A stretch of 64,000 bases of DNA, from positions 1-64,000 of the forward strand of contig JAANBB010000222.1 of assembly GCA_014621425.1 (NCBI GenBank), written 5' to 3'. Source of the stretch: Cylindrodendrum hubeiense. Taxonomy: Eukaryota; Ascomycota; Sordariomycetes; Hypocreales; Nectriaceae. The translations under genes were made by a program, and so were the position numbers. Positions 1 to 13,500 of this stretch are shown here, piece after piece. The notes beneath the pieces are model-generated. The model was not told the DNA's origin, made no database searches, and worked only from the letters and a program-made list of their open reading frames with translations. The stretch's first letter is position 1. Every line of letters starts with the position of its first letter.

Positions 1-213
1 GACGTGCCCGCCACTGGGGGCTACGGGGAGCTACGGGGGGGCCACTGGGGGACCACTGCTGGGCCTCCGCATCACCCGCTGGGTACTAGGCTCCTACCGC
101 CGAGCCAATGCCCAATACTCTCCCCCTAGCCCACTTCGGCCCCGGAGCTCATAATATCTCACCTCATCCGGCCAGCTAGAGCTAACCCGTCCGCGCGAAT
201 AGTCCTCTCTTTC
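1..213. other. Upstream flank of CAF120
   Basis: No gene is recognised here. The first 55 bases are a G-rich imperfect repeat built from CCACTGGGGG and CTACGGGG units. The rest is probably promoter and 5' leader of the following gene, or part of a further 5' exon lying outside the window. Confidence 0.5.
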
Positions 214-3200
214 ATGTCCCAGTTTTCTGCTGGCACAAAGACGCCGCCACACTCCTCCTCACCTCCAAACGACTCCTCCCCCTTTGGACACCGCAAGACC
301 AACTCTGCCGCCGAACCCTTCCCCAACCACAACATCGACCTTTCCCGTGCCATTACGCCGCCGGAATATGGCACTCCGGTGAACGGCTCACCCGTGAATA
401 GCCCACCTCGCAAGCGCAGCAACTCCCGCCCCCTGTCTATGGTCCTGGCCCATAATCCGCCCCTCATGGACGTCAACGAAGATACTATCCCGGAGCTTCT
501 GCCCATCTTTACATTCCTGAACAGCCATTCCAACAAGCTGTATCAGGAGGGCTACTTCCTGAAGCTCGACGACCAAAACACACGTATGTCTCGACCAGCT
601 TCCCCGCCTGTGCTCTAGCGCCATGGCCTCCCGCCCTTGTGATAGCTTCTGACGTTGATTTCTAGAGGGCAAACCGAACCCCGACCGAACATGGACCGAA
701 TGCTTCGCCCAGCTCGTCGGCACCGTCCTGTCGCTATGGGATGCCGCCGAGCTCGACGCCGCCGGTGAGGACGGCGAAGTACTCCCCAAGTTCATCAACT
801 TGACCGATGCCTCCATCAAGATGGTAAATGACCCCTCACCTGTGGCATCATGCATGGCAGCACCCTGGACACCCACACGACTAACGCATTGACAGATTGA
901 GTCGCTTCCTACCCGCTCCAGTGACGAGCAGCCATTGCAAAACATCCTCAGCATCTCGACCGCCGGAAGGAATCGATACCTGCTCCACTTCAATTCGCGA
1001 CACTCTCTCCTCCAATGGACAGCCGGCATCAGGCTCTCCATGTTCGAGCACTCGACACTGCAGGAGGCCTACACTGGCGCTCTTATTGCTGGCAAGGGCA
1101 AGTCCCTGAACAACATCAACATTGTCATGGAGCGATCGCGCTTCAAGACCGAAGAATGGGTTAGGGTCCGCTTCGGTGCTGGCGTTCCCTGGAGGCGGTG
1201 TTGGTGCGTCATCTCGCCCCCGGACGAGAAGGAATATGCCAGGCTCCAGAAGGAGCTCAAGAAGCGGTCTCCCTACGATCGATCCCCCGTCCCCGTTTTG
1301 AAGGGTGACATCAAGTTTTATGACTCGAAAAAGGACGGCAAGAAGCAGAAGAAGGCTATGCCTATTGCTTCTATTACCGATGCGTATTCAGCCTACGCCA
1401 TCTATCCCCAGGCCAAGTCATTAATTGACGCCTCGACCCTGCTCAAGATCGAGGGCAACGTTTCGATCCACACTGATCCCCCTTCTTCCACCGAAGGCTT
1501 CGTGTTCATCATGCCCGAGACCCACCCCGCAGTTACTGGCTTCGAAATGTTGCTGCGGTTTCTTTTCCCTACCTGGGACACATTTGGCTTGTATGGTCGC
1601 CCTGGAAGGCTTGTTGCCAGTGTTCTCGACACCCGATCTCTCATGTTCGCCATGCCCAAGCACAAGCGGTATGGCTACCTGGAGAACCTAGACGTCTCCA
1701 ACCTCATTCTCGAGGATGGAAGCGCCGGGTGGAACGAGAGAGACTGGAGGAAAAAGCTCAAGGAGACCACCGGAACAAGAATGAACGTGGTTGAAGACGC
1801 ACCCTCCACCCGATCTCGCAGCAACAGCCGAAAGAGTGTGAGGCTGAGCTTTGGCGGAGGTTCTGGAGGCTCTGGAGGTGTTGGCAAGCCTAAGGTTGGG
1901 TTTTCTGAGGACAAGGGCTCTGTGAGATCCTCACGATCCCATTCCCTGACTGGACCGCCCCGGACGGACTCGGCCCCCCCGGATTCTCAACAGGATAGAG
2001 CATCACCTGCTGTGGCTAGTGTGCCTGAGCATCGTGCTCGAAACGCCTCAGACCCCAACCATGGCGTCGGTCCCCCTTATCGCAAAGACTATAGCCCTTA
2101 CAACGGTTCTCCTCAACGGAATCAGACTCCTGCTAGTGGCTACGCTCAGAATAACACGGCTCCGTATGACGGACCCAATTTTGATGATGATCGAGGCGGC
2201 CCTGGACTGAGGGATCTGGATGGGATGCGACAGATGCAGACCCCAGAGCCTGTTTCCCAGCCACCCGCTTTCAACCATGCTCCGCAGGCTCGGCCTGTTA
2301 GCAATGTCTACCATTCTCCTGAGCTTCGTCAGGCTAATAGCCGACTCTCGATTTCCACCCTGGCTCAACTGGCCAATGCCGGAGGCCTCACCGGACCGAA
2401 TAATTCAAACTCTCCAGCTGGGAGAGAGGGGGACGCAGCTAGATCAGGACCATCGGTACTTGCAAACGCCAACAACCAATTAGGGATATCTGCTAACGAG
2501 AACCGCTCGCGCGAAGCTCTAAGCCCACCCGGCCAGAACCCAGCGTCAACCGGCCATCCTGCACCTCTCAACCTCTCAAAGCAACGCTCCAAATCCCCCC
2601 TGGCCCCCCAGTCTCCCTATGGCCCGCCTAGTCCCTACGCGCAAGGCCCCAACTCTCGGCCTTCCACTGCGGACGGCCCGAGGTCACCGATGCCCCCTGG
2701 ATACATGGCCCCTCCCCGATCCCCACACCCGCAAAACCCCAATTTCCGGCCGGATCAAGGACCTGGCGGTCCGACGCCAAATGGCCGGAGACCTTCTGAT
2801 CCCCGTGCTCCACCTGGACATGGACCACCTCCCCACGGCCCGATGCCGGGCAACAACAGGAGACCTTCTGACCCCCGTGCTCCACCTGGTCACGGCCCGC
2901 CTAACCATGGTCCTATGCCAGACCGGAGACCCTCTGATCCCCGTCCTCCTCCTGGCCATGGTCCGCCTCCTCATGGGGCACCTCCGTACGGCAACAACTT
3001 CCGACCTGGTCCTGGGGCTCCGCGGGGTCCTCCTGGCCCTCCTGGCCCGGGAGGGCCGGGAGGCCACAGGAAGCCACTGCCTGACCGATCAGCGAACTTC
3101 GACAGTCAAAAAGCGTCGATAATTTCTGGTAGCAGCACCATCACAACCAATGAGATTATTGATCATTACGCCTTCGATCAAGGCCGCAACCCTGTGCGTC

Positions 3201-4606
3201 AAGGCACTCCCAACTCTGATAGAAGGCCTCCTCCTCCTCAACGACAGCAGAGCGCTGGCGGTCAGAGCAGCCATTATGATGACACGTCTTCGAACAGAAG
3301 CATCGACTATGCAAGCACACACAAATCTAGCGAGACGAACCAGTCTATTGAGCGACCTCGAGCTGGTGTTCTCCGAACCACTGGAGGCGATGAAGACCTC
3401 GATATCCCACCTAACCACAGCTTTGATATCCCCGAAATCAACTTTGGCCCGACAGTCAACTATGGGGCTACTCAACAGCAGGCTCGCAGCAAGACCCCCA
3501 ATGCCCTGCAGCCTGGGATGGGTCAAGTCCCCAGAGCACACTCGCCGGCAGACCAGCGACCCATTCCACCGCCTCACAAGTCTATGGGACAACAAGCGCC
3601 GCATGAACGAACTGGGTCTGATGATTCGAAGCGAACGATGGCTTGGCACCCTGGTTCTTCGAGCCCAGGCTCCGGTCCTCGGGGGCTGAGCGCCGAAGAA
3701 TACGTGCAGCAGAAGGCGGCTCACGCTCGCAGTGCCTCGGGCAATACCCTGGGGGGCATTCGATCCGGAACCCCGACGAATATGAAGCGACGAAGCTCAT
3801 ATGATATCTTGCAACGCCACTCGCGGAGCAGCTCTGCGGATCTTCTTTCGAGGCCTGGATCCCGGGGAGCTAATGCAACCCTCAACTACTCGAGCTCGGG
3901 TGAATTGTCGTCGAGCTTGAGTGCTCGAGAACAGGAGCAAGTTGCCAGGATGACAGGATCCCCCTTGATCAACATGGCAGGGAACCAGAGGCAGCCTGCG
4001 CAGGGACCCGGCCTTGTGGGCGCCATCGAGGCTCGAGAGATTGAGAAGCAGCATATGAAGCAGGGTGTTAGCACCCAGGTCCAGCAAGCGATCAACCAGC
4101 GGCAGCAACAGCAGCAACAACAGCAGCAACAACAGGCCATCGCGTATCAGCATCAAGTGGCCCAGCAGCAAATGGCTCAGCAACAGCAACAATTGGCTCA
4201 GCAACAACAGATGGCCCAGCAGCAAAGGATGGCGCAACAGCAAATGGCCCAGCAGCAAATGGCCCAGCAGCAGCAACAGCAGCAGATGATGGCTCAACAG
4301 CAATCCTATCAACAACAGCAGATGATGGCCGAGCGCAGCATGTCGCCACAGCCCGCGTACAGTCCCATGGGCAGGGGAGGTGGCCCTGGACCATATGGCC
4401 CAGGACCATACGGCCCAGGAGGAGCGCCTTACGGAGCACCGCAACAAGCGCAACAAGCGGCGGCGTATGGACAAAGTTTCTCTCGCCCTCTCCAATCGCC
4501 CCCGCAGGTGGACCAGCGGTTTATGCCACCGCCGCAGGGCCAGTACGGACAGCCACAGGCAGGACAGCGAAACGTCCAGCCCCCAAATCAAGGACAAGCA
4601 TTCTAA
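214..4606 (+). CDS. CAF120: CAF120-like PH-domain protein of the CCR4-NOT complex
   Basis: Three exons (214-583, 666-823, 896-4606) encode 1412 residues; both introns are GT-AG and join in frame. A PH domain lies at about residues 110-225 (from YQEGYFLKLDD through the LLQWTAGIRL segment). It is followed by a conserved Caf120/Skg3-type block (EWVRVRFGAGVPWRRCWCVI, later FLFPTWDTFGLYGRPGR). Family knowledge: yeast Caf120 associates with the CCR4-NOT deadenylase and transcription complex, so a role in mRNA turnover is inferred. The C-terminal two thirds is disordered. It has three tandem RRPSDPRxPPGHGPP repeats at about 803-877 and a glutamine-rich tract with an uninterrupted Q run at about 1238-1325. 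The start is the first ATG in frame; an extra 5' exon beyond the window edge cannot be excluded. Confidence 0.9.
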
Positions 4607-6171
4607 GCAACACGGAGAGACGATGGAGAGATGAGGGAACGACAAGAAAATGAGATTTTGAGAGACTGCAGCATATTGATATAATCAAGGCAGGCATGAT
4701 TGGAGTAGGCACTGGATGCATACACATACAACACCGGCGTTTGGTAGGATGCGGGAAGCAAGTCATTGACAAGGGCCAGGAGCATTCTTCGCATATTCAA
4801 CAGGGCACATGAAGGGTTCAGCCTGTTGACGCATAACCGGAAAGAAATCTATAGATGACCATTGTTGAATATGACATTTTACTTTTATTACTTTACTCTG
4901 CTGCCAATCATTGTTGTGAGATCAAGATGACCGCGTTTGACGCCGACGGACGCTCTCCGATGCTGACAAAAGGCGTCTCCCTTGACGCTGGTATTTCAAG
5001 CATACGCACCGGGAGGGGAGAGAGTATCCACTCACACTGAGTTCCCCTTATCAATCTGCATATATCTTCGTCCTCGGCACGGGACGCGAAACGGTCATGA
5101 ACGTTTCGTTTCTTTTCCCCACTGAACTGCGCAGTGTTGGTAGCCTCTGGCGTCCCCCCCGGTCACTCGCGCTTCGGTGGATCTGGTGGGGCTCTGAAGG
5201 ACCCTGAGACTCCTGGCAGGCCCTGCTGTCCAGTGACTCTAGGCGCTTGGGCACCGGCTCACACTGGAGAGCGTAGTGTCTTTGGGAAGACGACTGACGA
5301 GGCCGAGTCGAGTCCCCGTGATGGAGGTGCCATGAATGTCGCTGTCCGCGATTCGCGCCTGACCTGGCGCTGGCAGCTTCTCTCTCGCCGTCGTGTTGAT
5401 GTTGTTGCGGGCTCCGCGTGACTGCGCGTCCCGTATGCAGCTTGCACGCGCCGCGTTTCTGCTCGCAGCGCTGCGGATAGCGAGAGGCCGCGTGACCTGT
5501 GTCTGTTGCTGGTTCATCCCATGTGGCTTGGTTGCTGAGGCATCCATCCCACCATGTTGAGGTGAGGTGAGGGAGCCTGGCGGCGTCTGGCGCCTACCGG
5601 CCGCCTCCTTTCAATCTTCTGTAAATTTAGCGGTGCGGTCCCTGCAGGCCGCTGCAAACTCCCCCCTGTGAACCCCCCTGTGAACCCCCGCTGCCTCGCT
5701 GCACTTTAGGCCATCCAGACCGCTGTGGGCTTCCGTCCACACTTGTGCCGTCCCCCCTCGTGAGCGTCTGTAGTGATGCCCAGGTCTCCGTCCAAAAAAG
5801 ATTCCAGCGCCAGCACATTACCAACCAACCAAGCCAAACCACACACGCGCACTCTGCGGTGACGTCCCGGCCTCTCTCTCTCTCCAGGCGCTCGTTTCTT
5901 TTTCCACCCCTCGCCTCCTCACTTCACGCCTTCCCTTCCATCTCTTCCATCTTGGCCTTGTTCTCTCTCCTCACGAATCGATCCGAACCGCCTGAGACAC
6001 CTCGACGTCGCTGCACCTTTGTCCCACGTCGAACTACATCTGTACCGTCTTTGTTGTCCGAGTCCTACGCTTGTGGCTTGTCCACCAACCCGCCGCCGCA
6101 ATCGCCCACCATCACCTCACGGCCGCCAGCCTGGAATCGCCTCGCAGTGCAGGCTGCTCGGGTCCCTCCCA
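4607..6171. other. Intergenic region between CAF120 and RAD53
   Basis: No coding sequence is supported. The region must hold the CAF120 3' UTR and the RAD53 promoter and leader. The last 350 bases before the RAD53 start are strongly C/T-rich, typical of a fungal leader. A direct repeat of GTGAACCCCC occurs near 5668-5689. Confidence 0.6.
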
Positions 6172-9100
6172 ATGGATGGCGAGGAGCCTACGCAAGGTAT
6201 GAGCTTCGCTCTAGGCGCCCGCACTGCCCTCGTACTCGATCCCCCGCTAACCATGCTGTCCCGCCAGCGACCCAGAATGTCCTCGACCCGCGCCGAGTAG
6301 GGAAGCAGAACTCGGGCTTCTCTGACGAAGACATCTCCGACATAATCTGCGTCCTGTACCCCCATTCTGAGTCGGCCCGCCAGGAACTCCAGCGTCTCGT
6401 CAACGAAGACTCCCCCCACATCATTGGGAGGGACGAAGCCGACACCGTTGAGCCCGATTATGCCCTCGAGGACGATGCCAGCCGCTTCCAGCCGAACCAC
6501 AACAGCTCCGGCAACTACGCCATTATCCTTCGACTCTCGACACAACTAAAGAACCCGGCCGCCGGCTTCGCCTTTGGACGCAACTCGGCCCGCTGTGATG
6601 TCGTCTTCGTCAATGATCCCCTCCGGCGCGTCAGCAACATCCACTTCCGCATCTATGTCAATGAGTATGGCACCGTCATGGTCGAGGACCAGTCAACCAA
6701 CGGCACCATCGTCGACAACCAACTACTAGCCTCCCACCCCAATACCAAGGGCAGGACTGATCCCCCAACCACCAAATGGGTCCTGAGCTCCGGTACCATT
6801 ATCAGAATATACCTACACCAGGAGGCCAAAGACTTGGCTTTCCGTGTTCGAATCCCGCGCCGTGACGACGTCTACGACCAGGCTTATACCAAAAAAGTCG
6901 GCGACTTCTTTACCCGTCATAGGCTCAAGCACCAAAATGAGACCATCACTGCCGGCCCTGGTGGTCACGTCGATCTATTCAAGCCCCCTGCTCAGGCACC
7001 GCTTAGGAGGGGTGAAACTAATGAAACTACTACCGCCCAAAATCGATCACCGTCGAAAAAGAGAGAGACGCCACAATCTCTCTGTAAGGACTGGAACGGC
7101 TCAGGGAAGTACAACAGGACTGGCATGATCGGCAAGGGAGCTTTCGCGGTAGTACACAAGGTCACCTCCAAGTACGATGGATTACCGTATGCTGCCAAGG
7201 AACTTGAAAAGCGAAGATTCATCAAGAACGGCGTCTTAGATCAGAAGGTGGAGAATGAGATGAAGATCATGCAACGGGTCAAGCATGTAAGTCTGGCCGC
7301 TTCCCGATCCAACTCCTCCGTACTAACTAACAATCGCAGGCCAATATCGTGCGCTATATCGAGCACTTCGAATGGGATGATAGACTCCTCATCATTATCA
7401 TGGAGTACATCCCTGGCGGCGATCTGGGCAAATTGATCTCAGACGAAGGCGTGCTAAATGAAGGAGTTGTTCGGTTGATGTCACAACAGCTTCTCGGTGC
7501 CTTGGGCTATTTGCACGTCAACAATATTACCCACCGAGATGTCAAGCCAGACAACATCCTAATCAAATCTCTGGATCCCATCGACATTAAGCTTACCGAT
7601 TTCGGCCTGTCAAAAATGGTCGACAGCGAACAGACCTTCCTGAGAACCTTTTGTGGCACCCTCCTCTACTGCGCGCCTGAAGTGTACACTGAGTATGCCG
7701 AGTACGATGACAATGGAGTCCGTAGCCGTGGCAAGAAGGTCCGTCGCATGCCCGGGCAAAGGTATAATCACGCTATTGATATCTGGTCCCTTGGTGGCGT
7801 CCTGTTCTACTCGATGACGGGTTCTCCGCCATATCCAGTCAAAGGCGGAATCAGCTACTCTGAGCTGTTGCACAAAATCATGACATCTCGCCTCAACATC
7901 ACGCCTCTCCAGAGATACGGCGTTTCCGAGCAGGCCGTCGATTTTCTCTGTAGGATGCTTCAAAGGCGTCCCGAGAACCGGGCTACTGTGGCTGAATTAG
8001 ATGGTCACCCCTGGTTAGCCGGCTCAGGCTTATCTGTCGAGGCATCGCAGTCCTTTGACGAGATCACGGATGATGAAGACATGGTTGGCAACTTCTCTCA
8101 GTTCCAGCCACATCACTACGAAGAGGATCGAGTGAGCGACTCCATGGGCGAAGAGTCCGAGAAGGAGAACACCTTTGGGCCGCATACCCAGCCGCCCCGT
8201 CTCTTTGGTGAGGTTGGTGTCTCTGCCATCGGCAGCTCTGGGGTCATCCCAGAAGATTTTCTCAATCTTCAGGCAAGCAACCCTAGCATAGGAGAAACGG
8301 AGATTCTAGGCGAGGATGTGGATGAAGCCTATCAGTCTGACGATTCAGTCGCGCCAAAGGGCAGACCCCGTCGGACAATCTCCCGTCAAACGACAATTTC
8401 CATCGCCCAAAATCAGTCTGCGGATCAGCTTCAGAGCTTAGTCGAAGAAGTTGCCTCCCAGAGCCTCGGTGGGAATGAGTCCATCGTACAGAATCTCGCT
8501 CCTCCGAACTACTCCATGCAGTCCTCAGACTTTAACACGAGCAAGCGGAGACCCCGCTCACACGACACGAGTGACGAATTTGACGAATACGCGCCTCCCG
8601 GCAAGCCTACTATGAAGAGGCTTAAGTCGGAGGGCAATATGGACACCCTCTCTAATGATTTAATTGAAGAATACAAGCTGCTGGCTCGCATGCCCCAGAT
8701 TACAAGGTCGGGATCCGGACGTCAAATCGACCCCCCTTACCAGAAGAGAGCGTTTTGGACGCAAGACCGCAAGACTTGGCACCTCGACTACCCTGAGATG
8801 ACTCAACTTCAGCACGATGCCTTCTCTCTAGCTGTTAGGGAGAGAACCGAAGAATTTGCCCCTGGGAGGACTCCACTCTGGGATTTAGCATTGAAGTACT
8901 TCCCACCTGTCCCCAAGGGACAATCACGAGAGGGACAAGATGCAACACCCCGAGAAGTTTTGAGACAGGATGATCAGGATATGTCTGATGACCCTATGGA
9001 ATTTCCACCTACTGCGGCACCGGTGGAATTCGATCAAATTCCAGATACCCTTACACCCAACGCACATATCGTTGTCCCAATCCAGGACGACATGCTCAAT

Positions 9101-9925
9101 AAACGAGCGATAGGCATATTTGAGTATCATCCCGACTCCTCGATTCAGGGGAAATCTTTCCCGGTCACTGACTCGCTGGTTTCATTTGGTCGCGGCCTTG
9201 AAAACACCGAGGTGTTCCAGCCGAGGACCGAATCGCGGGTCCCCAAGTATGCGTTCAAGATGATGCTCTGGAAGGACGGCCAAGGATATGACCCTGCCAA
9301 GGATCCCTTAAAAGCGACACCTCCCTGGCATGGAGAGTCCAAGGATGATCCAAACGCCTATAGCTTCTACATATCTACCAAAGCCACGTTGGGTATTCAC
9401 CTAAACGGCTTTCTCCTTGCCTCAACTGAGTCGAAAAACCACGGAGGCCCCGCCCGTATCTGGACTCAAGTGTACAATGGAGATACGCTGCTCGTCTGGG
9501 GAACTCCTGAGCCACAGAACCAGACGAAACTCACCTTCAAATGCTTCTGGGGCGCCTCCTCTCGATCTCGGGGCGAGAATAAGACTCTGCAAGTCGCGCC
9601 GTCATATTTGGCCCAGCAACTAGACGCAGCTTGTCTGAAGACGGAGAAACGAATCCGAGACGTTGCCGAGAAAAAGAAGAAGGTCGACGAGGCCAACGCC
9701 GAGCAGCAAGACCGAATCAAGTTTGTTGAGAGAGAGCGTGAGAAGAGTCGACTGTTCGAGGCCAAGAGGCTAGAGGCTGTGAGCTACTTGCTTTCGAGAC
9801 AACCCCAGTCCTCGCGAAGGGGTTCACCAGCCAGCGCACCACCCACATCACACGCCGGCCGCACTCTCCTGATGCCACTGTCACGCATCAGCCCTGACAA
9901 GGAAACTGGGTTCGCCGCCCCATAG
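6172..9925 (+). CDS. RAD53: Rad53/Cds1/Chk2-type DNA-damage checkpoint kinase
   Basis: Exons 6172-6196, 6268-7286 and 7340-9925 encode 1209 residues; the first exon is only 25 nt. Order of domains: FHA1 at about 94-180 (FGRNSARCDVVF, STNGTIVDN), a complete Ser/Thr kinase at about 290-575, and a second divergent FHA at about 940-1080 (VSFGRGLENTEVF), then a charged coiled coil. Kinase landmarks are present: glycine loop IGKGAFAVVH, Lys319 in YAAKEL, HRDVKPDN with Asp415, DFGLS with Asp435, and CAPEV. FHA-kinase-FHA order is the Rad53 type. The kinase relays ATR/ATM-class signals to arrest the cell cycle and stabilise forks; that role is known for the family and inferred here. Neurospora relatives are mus-59 and prd-4. 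I chose the start at 6172 because it splices cleanly into the conserved frame. Confidence 0.93.
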
Positions 9926-10594
9926 AATGGCTTACTTTTGGGTATTTTGGGACACGGGAGGACAAGAGCAAGGAACGGTGTCCAGGATGTTGGGGGTGAA
10001 TAGACAACAGGCTTAGCGGGTATTGCGCATGATTTAGGAGGAAGATCGGGTGGCGCGGTTGGGTTGATGACCCGAGGATGGATGGATGGTTGTTTTTTAT
10101 GTGATTCGGGAAACACGCCCCGGAGGCGGAGTGAAGGCATATAGATGTCACTATGCATTCTTGGACCCTCGCCTCTTGTAGGGCGCAGACATATGGGTGG
10201 GTGAGTACAGTAAAAAAAGAAAAGGTACAGACATAGTAGAAAATTCAAACAAATGTGATTAGACTACCGGTCCCTTCTTGAATAATCTTTCGTTAGAGTA
10301 GTGTCGTCTTGTAGTGAAGAAGTGAGTTACTCCTCGCTGCGTCGTTAGGTCATGCACATAGCAGACATCTATCTCCGGGGATCCAGTCATGCTCGTATGA
10401 TGGCACAAGTCGTTGGAGCAAAGTTATTTGAGTTAACATCCCAAGATACAGTGATAACGCATGAGCCAGCCCATGGTTATAAGTTCATCCTTTCCATCAT
10501 CAATGTGGCTTCCACCTAGTAGTCATGACGTCCACCCGGCACGCTTCAAGCCCAAAGTAATCGTAACACGTCTCGCTCAATACAAGGCACAAGT
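9926..10594. other. Convergent 3' ends between RAD53 and the Cys4-motif gene
   Basis: The two flanking genes converge here. The interval is AT-richer than the coding DNA and presumably holds both 3' UTRs. I see no gene, RNA or repeat. Confidence 0.55.
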
Positions 10595-13500
10595 CTAGAG
10601 GCCCTTCTGGGGTCCAATACACGCGCCTGACTTGAGCAGGAGCATTGCTCCCTCTGTGATGATGTCACTCTCATCAAGGTCGTCATCTGAGGTGACTTCC
10701 TCAATCTCACTCACGTCGCTCATTTCGCTCTCAGAAGAGGAGTCCGTAACGGTGGTGTACTCTGCATATCACATTGTCAGTAAAGAGCCACGCTCGTCCA
10801 TGACGCGGAGCTAACATACCAATTCTCATAGTACGCCTTTCTGGAGACGGAGCACCGACCGAGCTTGCCTCCTCAATGATGGGCTCTGGGATCGGGTCAT
10901 CCGGTCGAGGCCAGCGCTTCCTTGTTCTTTTCGTTCTCCAAGATGGCGTTGCTTGCTCGCTCGGTTTGCCATAGTCCCATTCGGAAGAAAAACCAGCACC
11001 TTGTCGCTTGCGAGTGTAGTACGGGTTACTCTGTGAGTAACCTTTCTCGCTCTGAAAGAAAGACTCGTCTTCGGCAAAGTAATGGTTCTCCGGATCGGTA
11101 AACGCAGTGCGAGCACCAGAGTTGGGTGGTCTCGAGTAGAAATTGGGATCATCAGGAGAGGACGATCCTTCACGTTCTGGGAAGAAATGATGGCCAAACC
11201 CTTCCTAATGGTCTCTGGCAGTCTCTTGGAAGCGGTAGCTATCGGGACTCGAAGCCTTCGATCGGGAAGGGCCTGTTGTTCTCTTGCTGGAGCTTGGCAT
11301 CTGGTTATTGCCAGTTTGTTTGAAGAATGACCCAAACCCCGACGTGCGAAATGAGGCTTGGGACTTTGGTGTTTCTAGAAATTCCTCGCCATGTCGGCTG
11401 CGAGGCGACTTGCCGGGAAAATCATTCATCCTCGCAGATTGGTTTCCATTCCATGTACTAAACCCATTATGGGCTCGGGGTGACTCCTCTGGGTTATTGA
11501 AACCTTCTCGTTCTTGCGCTTCAGACCCAAAACTCTTGCTAAAGGCACCTTGAGAAAATCCAGGGGAAGCAGCATCACTGGGTCTCTGAAAGCCGTTTGG
11601 GCTGGTCGCTGGGCGATTGGGTGCAGATCTGCCGTAATTAGAATCAAGATGGTAACCCTCGATGTGCTTGTCGTCATTAGTTGTGGCATATTGGGGCTTC
11701 GTAGAATATGAAAGCAGCGGCGAGTTCACAGGTCGAGAAGTCCTGGAGTTATCATTTTCTCCCACTTCCAGCTGGTGGTTATCGATGGGGAACTGGTCAT
11801 GCTTGAAGTCCGGTGAGTATGGCGTTCGAATATCCACGGACCGCCTGAACCTGACAGTCTTGCTTCCAGATGACTTCAAAGAGCTCTTCCGAGAACCAGC
11901 CGAAAAATCAGAGTCGCCGTTTTTGTCACAAGGGGTTGTTCGCTCGTTTGGGCTGTTCCACTTTGGCGTTCGAGAGTTGCCTGAGGAGTAAGGTCTCTCA
12001 TCAACATCAACAGCGAAGCCCGGATATTTGTGTCTATCAGCGGGGATTTTTGCCTCTCCTTTCCGAGACTCATTTGCAAGAGGGAATGCAGGACTGGGTG
12101 TGCCTCGTCGAGACTGAGGAGCAGACGTTGATTCTTCCACAAACGGGGCCTTATATTTCCGAAATGCGTCTTTTTTCACAGGACGGCTATCATGTTCTTC
12201 ATCGACTCGGCTCGAAGAGTTCCGCTGTGCTCGTCGCTCAACCGAGCCAAGGTTGCGGGTCGGACAGTAGGGCATCCCTTTCAAGTCATCGTTAAGGGTT
12301 GGAGCGGGTTTCCGAACGTTGGGGTCCAGGGATTCTAGGCGGCAGCGACGAGCCTGGCTGCATGATCGATGATGCTCCTTAGGGTCTGTAACTTCTTCAT
12401 GTGAAAGGTCATGTTGAGATTCCTTCTTGATGGAGACAGACTTGAGTCTGTTTCCGGTTTCTTGGTTTCCATGACCATAGTTGCAGTGAAGGTGAGCCCG
12501 AAGAGAATCACAGTCATCATCTGCGGCAGATCTATGTCCACTTCCCTTGATGGTATCTGTTTCCGAGTTCTACGAATTGTCAGAAGGAACTCGTAGTCAT
12601 ATGAATAGAAACTTACCAAGTCAAGAACAGACGTCTCAGCGATCCCTTCGTCCGCCCTTAACTCTCTCAAGCACGGGGCACAGTAATTTGGGAGAATAGG
12701 GTCGCCTGGGAGTGTCGGGTGCTGGCTCTGGAATGATTTTGATCTCACTTGACCACAGCCAAAGCAGAAGTGATGTTGGCCCACAACACCTCTGACAATT
12801 TTCCTTTCGCGGCAGGGCTCACAGAAATTGAGGATCGGCTTTCCTTGAGGAATAAAGGGGTGATTCTCATGAAACAGGTCGGATCGAACACATCCACACC
12901 CAGAACAGATGTGGCTATTCGGTATGCGTTCCGGGCTATTACTAACCTTTTTACTCAACTTCTCTCCAGAGTTTCTTCCGGCGCCCTGGGTGGCGATATA
13001 GGTATCCTCGTCTGTTCGGTTTGGTCGTATCTCCGGAACAGGAGTCCCCTCCCCCACCTTGTCGAGCTCTCCTTGGTCATCTCCGGGTTGCCGGTTCATT
13101 TTAGGCATGGGTTGAGGCTGGCTTGCGTCTTTTGAAGCTCTCTTTTTGGCGATTGCTGCATTTAGCGTTGCGTTGAGTTGGTCCTGGAGCTTCCGCAGAT
13201 CAGCACGCAAGACTGGATTATGTGGCTGTTGAGCCAAGATGGTCATCTTCTGATCAATATCCATCTGGATACGTTCCAATTCTTGGGCAAAGGGCCCAGA
13301 GCCTTCTGCCCAGCTGTTTGAAGCGCAATTAGGTTGTTTCTCTTGAGGTTGCAGCATTGCCTTCTGGTGAACAGTTGGAGGGCATGCAACAGGTTGTGCG
13401 AGAAAATTCGCCGCATACTGAGGGATCTGAACAGGTGTTGGGCCCGGGACTAAAGCAAATTGGGGCTGGTAATACATTTGTTGGTGCGATTGAACTGGCA

